A DNA stretch of 64,000 nt from NCBI RefSeq assembly GCF_004353505.1, contig NZ_SMNQ01000027.1, forward strand, positions 1 through 64,000, in the 5' to 3' direction. This DNA is from Streptomyces sp. WAC05374. GTDB lineage: Bacteria > Actinomycetota > Actinomycetes > Streptomycetales > Streptomycetaceae. Each line of letters begins with the position of its first letter. The stretch's first letter is position 1. Below, piece by piece: positions 61,353 through 64,000 of this stretch. The notes beneath the pieces were generated by a model. That model made no database searches. It saw only the letters and a program-made list of their open reading frames with translations, and was not told where the DNA came from. Made by a program: the position numbers and the translations under genes.

Positions 61353-62405
61353 TCAGTCGACCAGGCCCGCGCGCTCCAGGGCCTCGGTGCCGGCGCGGAG
61401 CGCGGCGATCCGCTCGTCGAGCGTGAAGCCGGCCGGGGCGAGGGTGAGGGTGGTGACGCCGGCCGCCGCGTACGCCTGCATCCGGTCGGCGATCCGATCG
61501 ACGGAGCCGAGCAGCGCCGTCTGGTCGATGAGCTGGTGCGGGACGGCGGCCGCCGCGCCGGCCTTGTCGCCGGCGAGGTACTTGTCCTGGATCTCGGCGG
61601 CTTCCTTCTCGTAGCCCATGCGCTGGGCGAGCTGGTTGTAGAAGTTCTGCTTGCGGCTGCCCATGCCGCCGACGTACAGCGCGGTGTACGGGCGGAACAT
61701 GTCGGCGAGCCCGGTGACGTCGTCGCCGAGGGCGAGCGGGAGGGTGGGGCAGACGTCGAAGCCGTCCATGGTCAGGCCGGCCTTCTCCCGGCCCGCGCGG
61801 ATGTGCCGCAGCGCGGTCTCCTCCAGGTGCTCGGCGGACGGGAAGATCAGCAGGGCGCCGTCGGCGATCTCGCCGGTCTGCTCCAGGTTCTTCGGGCCGA
61901 TCGCCGCGATGTAGAGCGGGATGTGCTCGCGCTGCGGGTGGACGGTCAGCTTGATGGGCTTGCCGGGGCCGCCGGGGAGCGGGAGGGTCCAGTGCTCGCC
62001 CTCGTGGGTCAGGCGCTCGCGTGCCATGGCCTTGCGGACGATCTCGACGTACTCACGCGTGCGTGCCAGCGGCTTGTCGAACTTCACGCCGTACCAGCCC
62101 TCGGAGACCTGTGGGCCCGAGACGCCGAGGCCGAGGCGGAAGCGGCCGCCGGAGAGCGAGTCGAGGGTGGCGGCCGTCATCGCCGTCATGGTGGGCTGGC
62201 GGGCCGGGATCTGCATGATGGCCGAGCCGACGTCGATGGTCTCCGTCTGGGCGGCGACCCACGACAGGACGGTCGGGGCGTCGGAGCCGTACGCCTCGGC
62301 GGCCCAGCAGACGTCGTAGCCGAGGCGGTCCGCCTCCTGGGCGACGGCGAGGTTGTCGCCGTCCATGCCCGCGCCCCAGTAGCCGAGGTTGATGCCGAGC
62401 CGCAT
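61353..62405 (-). CDS. LLM-class F420-dependent oxidoreductase
   Basis: A 350-residue luciferase-like TIM-barrel enzyme. LGINLGYWGAG starts the barrel, then YDVCWAAEAYGSDAPTVL, AIMQIPARQPTMTAMTAATL, FRLGLGVSGPQVSEGWYG and LYIAAIGPKNLEQTGE, typical of mycobacterial-type F420 oxidoreductases. It would transfer hydride from reduced F420 to an unknown substrate. The ATG at 62405 lies 27 bases from the perfect palindrome TTACTGATCAGTAA, a TetR-type site. Confidence 0.88.
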   Translation of the reverse strand: MRLGINLGYWGAGMDGDNLAVAQEADRLGYDVCWAAEAYGSDAPTVLSWVAAQTETIDVGSAIMQIPARQPTMTAMTAATLDSLSGGRFRLGLGVSGPQVSEGWYGVKFDKPLARTREYVEIVRKAMARERLTHEGEHWTLPLPGGPGKPIKLTVHPQREHIPLYIAAIGPKNLEQTGEIADGALLIFPSAEHLEETALRHIRAGREKAGLTMDGFDVCPTLPLALGDDVTGLADMFRPYTALYVGGMGSRKQNFYNQLAQRMGYEKEAAEIQDKYLAGDKAGAAAAVPHQLIDQTALLGSVDRIADRMQAYAAAGVTTLTLAPAGFTLDERIAALRAGTEALERAGLVD

Positions 62406-62432
62406 AGCCGGTCCCCTTACTCGTCGACTCAT

Positions 62433-62446
62433 TTACTGATCAGTAA
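62433..62446. promoter_or_regulatory. TTACTGATCAGTAA palindrome, probable TetR-type operator
   Basis: A perfect 14-base palindrome close to the LLM oxidoreductase start. No TetR gene is in the window, so the regulator is encoded elsewhere. Confidence 0.55.
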
Positions 62447-62570
62447 CGATCTGCGTCCGGACTCTAGCGCGCAGGTCCCGGTCCCGTCAGGAGGGGCGAC
62501 GGGCACGCACGGGCACGAGGTTGTCCACAGGCTCTCTCCGCGTGGGCCTCTGGCCAGTAATCTCGCGGCC

Positions 62571-63554
62571 ATGGAGCAGAGGCATCTCGGCCGTACCGGC
62601 CTGCGTGTGTCCCGGATGGGGCTCGGCACCCTCACCTGGGGGCGGGACACCGGCGAGCACGACGCGGCCGATCAGCTCAAGGCGTTCTGGGAGGCGGGCG
62701 GGACGCTGATCGACACGGCCGACGTGTACGGCGGCGGCGAGGCCGAGTACCTGCTCGGGCAGCTCGTGGAGCGGCTGGTCCCGCGGCGGGACCTGGTCAT
62801 CGCGACCAAGGCGGGCAGCGTGCCCGACCCGGACCGGAGGTTCGACGGCTCGCGCGGGCACCTGCTGGCCTCGCTGGACGCGTCGCTGGCGCGCCTCGGC
62901 ACCGATTACGTGGACCTGTGGCAGGTGCACGCCTTCGACCCGGAGACACCGCTGGAGGAGACGCTCCAGGCCCTGGACATGGCGGTCAGCAGCGGACGCG
63001 CACGGTACGTGGGCGTGTCGAACTTCTGCGGCTGGCAGTTGGCGAAGGCCGCGACGTGGCAGCTCGCGCCGGGCGCGTCGCGGGCCCGGCTGGCAAGCAC
63101 GCAGATGGAGTACTCGCTGCTCCAGCGCGGTGTGGAGCGGGAGGTCCTGCCCGCCGCGCTGGACCTGGGAGTGGGACTGCTGCCCTCCTCGCCGCTGGGG
63201 CGCGGGGTGCTGACGGGCAAGTACCGGCACGCCACGCCGTCCGACTCGCGGGGCGCGTCCGAGCGGCTGGCGCCGTTCGTGGAGCCGTACCTGGACGACT
63301 CGGCGACCCGGGTCGTGGACGCGGTGATCACGGCGGCGGACGGGCTGGCGGCCACCCCCCTCCAGGTGGCGCTGGCGTGGGTGCGGGACCGTCCGGGGGT
63401 GGTGGCGCCGGTGGTGGGCGCGCGCAACGCGAAGCAGCTCGCGGCGGCGTTGTCAGTGGAGACCCTTAGTCTTCCTGACGAGATCCGCCGGGCGCTCGAC
63501 GACGTGTCGGCGCCCGTGCACCGCTATCCCGATCAGGACTGGAGCACGCTGTGA
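62571..63554 (+). CDS. aldo/keto reductase
   Basis: A 327-residue (alpha/beta)8 NADPH oxidoreductase. The catalytic Asp, Tyr and Lys are in DTADVYGGGEAE and ATKAGS, with the His in DLWQVHAFDP; SPLGRGVLTGKY and the C-terminal VVAPVVGARN are cofactor marks. The ATG at 62571 is seven bases after TAATCT, a possible -10 box, so translation may be leaderless. The stop overlaps the next start by four bases (GTGA), implying coupling. The substrate is unknown. Confidence 0.9.
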   Translation: MEQRHLGRTGLRVSRMGLGTLTWGRDTGEHDAADQLKAFWEAGGTLIDTADVYGGGEAEYLLGQLVERLVPRRDLVIATKAGSVPDPDRRFDGSRGHLLASLDASLARLGTDYVDLWQVHAFDPETPLEETLQALDMAVSSGRARYVGVSNFCGWQLAKAATWQLAPGASRARLASTQMEYSLLQRGVEREVLPAALDLGVGLLPSSPLGRGVLTGKYRHATPSDSRGASERLAPFVEPYLDDSATRVVDAVITAADGLAATPLQVALAWVRDRPGVVAPVVGARNAKQLAAALSVETLSLPDEIRRALDDVSAPVHRYPDQDWSTL

Positions 63555-64000
63555 CCGCGCTTCCCCGGGGGGAGACCCCCGGCCCCTCGGCCGACGACCA
63601 GGACGACGCCGCATCCGCCGCCGGACCCGCCGCGGCGGACGGCGCGGAGCCGGACGGCCCCGCCCCCGTCCCGGCGCCCGAGGAGGCGCCGGCCCCGGCC
63701 GGTGACGGCGCGGACGCGGACGCGACGCGGGAGGGCGAGGGGGACGGCACGCCGTCCGAGGCGGCGGCCGAGCTGGCGGCGCAGCGGGAGCTGCGGGCCC
63801 GCATCGAGCAGCGCAAGGCCGAGAAGGCCGGCCCCATCGAGGCCGGCGCCAAGCTGAGCGGCACGGCCGCCGACCTGCTCGCCGCGGTCCGGGCGGTGGA
63901 GAGCGGCGAGGCGTCCGGCACGGCGTTCTTCGGCTCCCCGGCGCCCGCGCCGCGCAAGGCCGCCCCCGAGCCCGTCGCCCCGGCGCGGCCTTCCGTCGCC
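63551..64000 (+). CDS. probable helix-hairpin-helix / RecD-like protein, N-terminal part (cut by window edge)
   Basis: The first 150 residues of a protein that continues beyond the right edge. A Pro/Ala/Asp/Glu-rich head is followed by a charged helix (ELAAQRELRARIEQRKAEK) and GPIEAGAKLSGTAADLLAAV, then another Ala/Pro stretch. From memory this head belongs to a Streptomyces helix-hairpin-helix protein with RecD-like helicase features; the domain itself is not visible, so this is tentative. The GTG at 63551 overlaps the aldo/keto reductase stop by four bases. Confidence 0.55.
   Translation, partial: MTALPRGETPGPSADDQDDAASAAGPAAADGAEPDGPAPVPAPEEAPAPAGDGADADATREGEGDGTPSEAAAELAAQRELRARIEQRKAEKAGPIEAGAKLSGTAADLLAAVRAVESGEASGTAFFGSPAPAPRKAAPEPVAPARPSVA

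Noticed and set aside
1-64000. tRNA genes, CRISPR arrays, insertion sequences or phage genes
   Set aside because: None was recognised; no transposase or integrase reading frame, no repeat-spacer pattern and no cloverleaf was noticed.

Overview
The DNA is typical of Streptomyces: very high GC, strong GC bias at third codon positions, many GTG starts, and actinobacterial marker genes (Pup-proteasome system, mycothiol ligase, gylR-glpFKD, Tat system). From memory the gene order matches the S. coelicolor SCO1611-SCO1671 stretch. No insertion sequence, prophage, CRISPR array, tRNA or rRNA was seen. This is core chromosome, so the interest lies mainly in regulation and gene pairing.

Layout. 1-1851: edge of a Pro/Ala-rich gene, then a D-threonine-aldolase/alanine-racemase-fold enzyme. 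1866-4076: secreted HAD phosphatase and DUF2510 protein. 4157-10760: a probable ethanolamine pathway through gamma-glutamyl intermediates (glnA4-type ligase, aldehyde dehydrogenase, SDR, FadR-type regulator, ethanolamine permease, gamma-glutamyl hydrolase). 10955-16207: LysR regulator and TDT transporter, XRE-cupin regulator with a metal-receptor-fold protein, 5'-3' exonuclease, and an iron-box-controlled siderophore-interacting protein. 16336-24895: HelY-type helicase, tatC, tatA, two small proteins, pafC, pafB and two FKBPs. 25075-34775: pafA, MFS transporter, LacI regulator, prcA, prcB, pup, dop and arc (mpa). 35007-43514: ferredoxin, secreted protein, trmI, site-2 protease, RecB-family nuclease, response regulator and two orphan family-5 binding lipoproteins. 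43993-53595: HAD hydrolase, metH and gylR-glpF-glpK-glpD. 53688-64000: GntR/FadR regulator, PAC2 protein, mshC with its conserved unknown partners (SCO1664-family, DUF3090, histidine phosphatase), corA, ferritin-like protein, LLM oxidoreductase, aldo/keto reductase, and the start of a probable HHH/RecD-like protein.

The most notable result is a set of promoters resembling the LexA-independent, PafBC-dependent DNA-damage promoter of mycobacteria (TGTCRGTG-N8-TAnnnT). Two complete matches lie immediately upstream of the HelY-type helicase and the RecB-family nuclease. A near match lies upstream of the 5'-3' exonuclease and a weaker one upstream of pup. The pafB and pafC genes are in the same window. 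This suggests a local DNA-damage regulon joining nucleic-acid enzymes with the pupylation system. In the first three cases the -10 box ends only 7-10 bases before the start codon, so these mRNAs are probably leaderless or nearly so, and this decides their starts.

Many convergent or adjacent units are separated by long perfect hairpins, which are listed as terminators. Assignments rest on reading motifs and gene order by eye; no database search or folding program was run.
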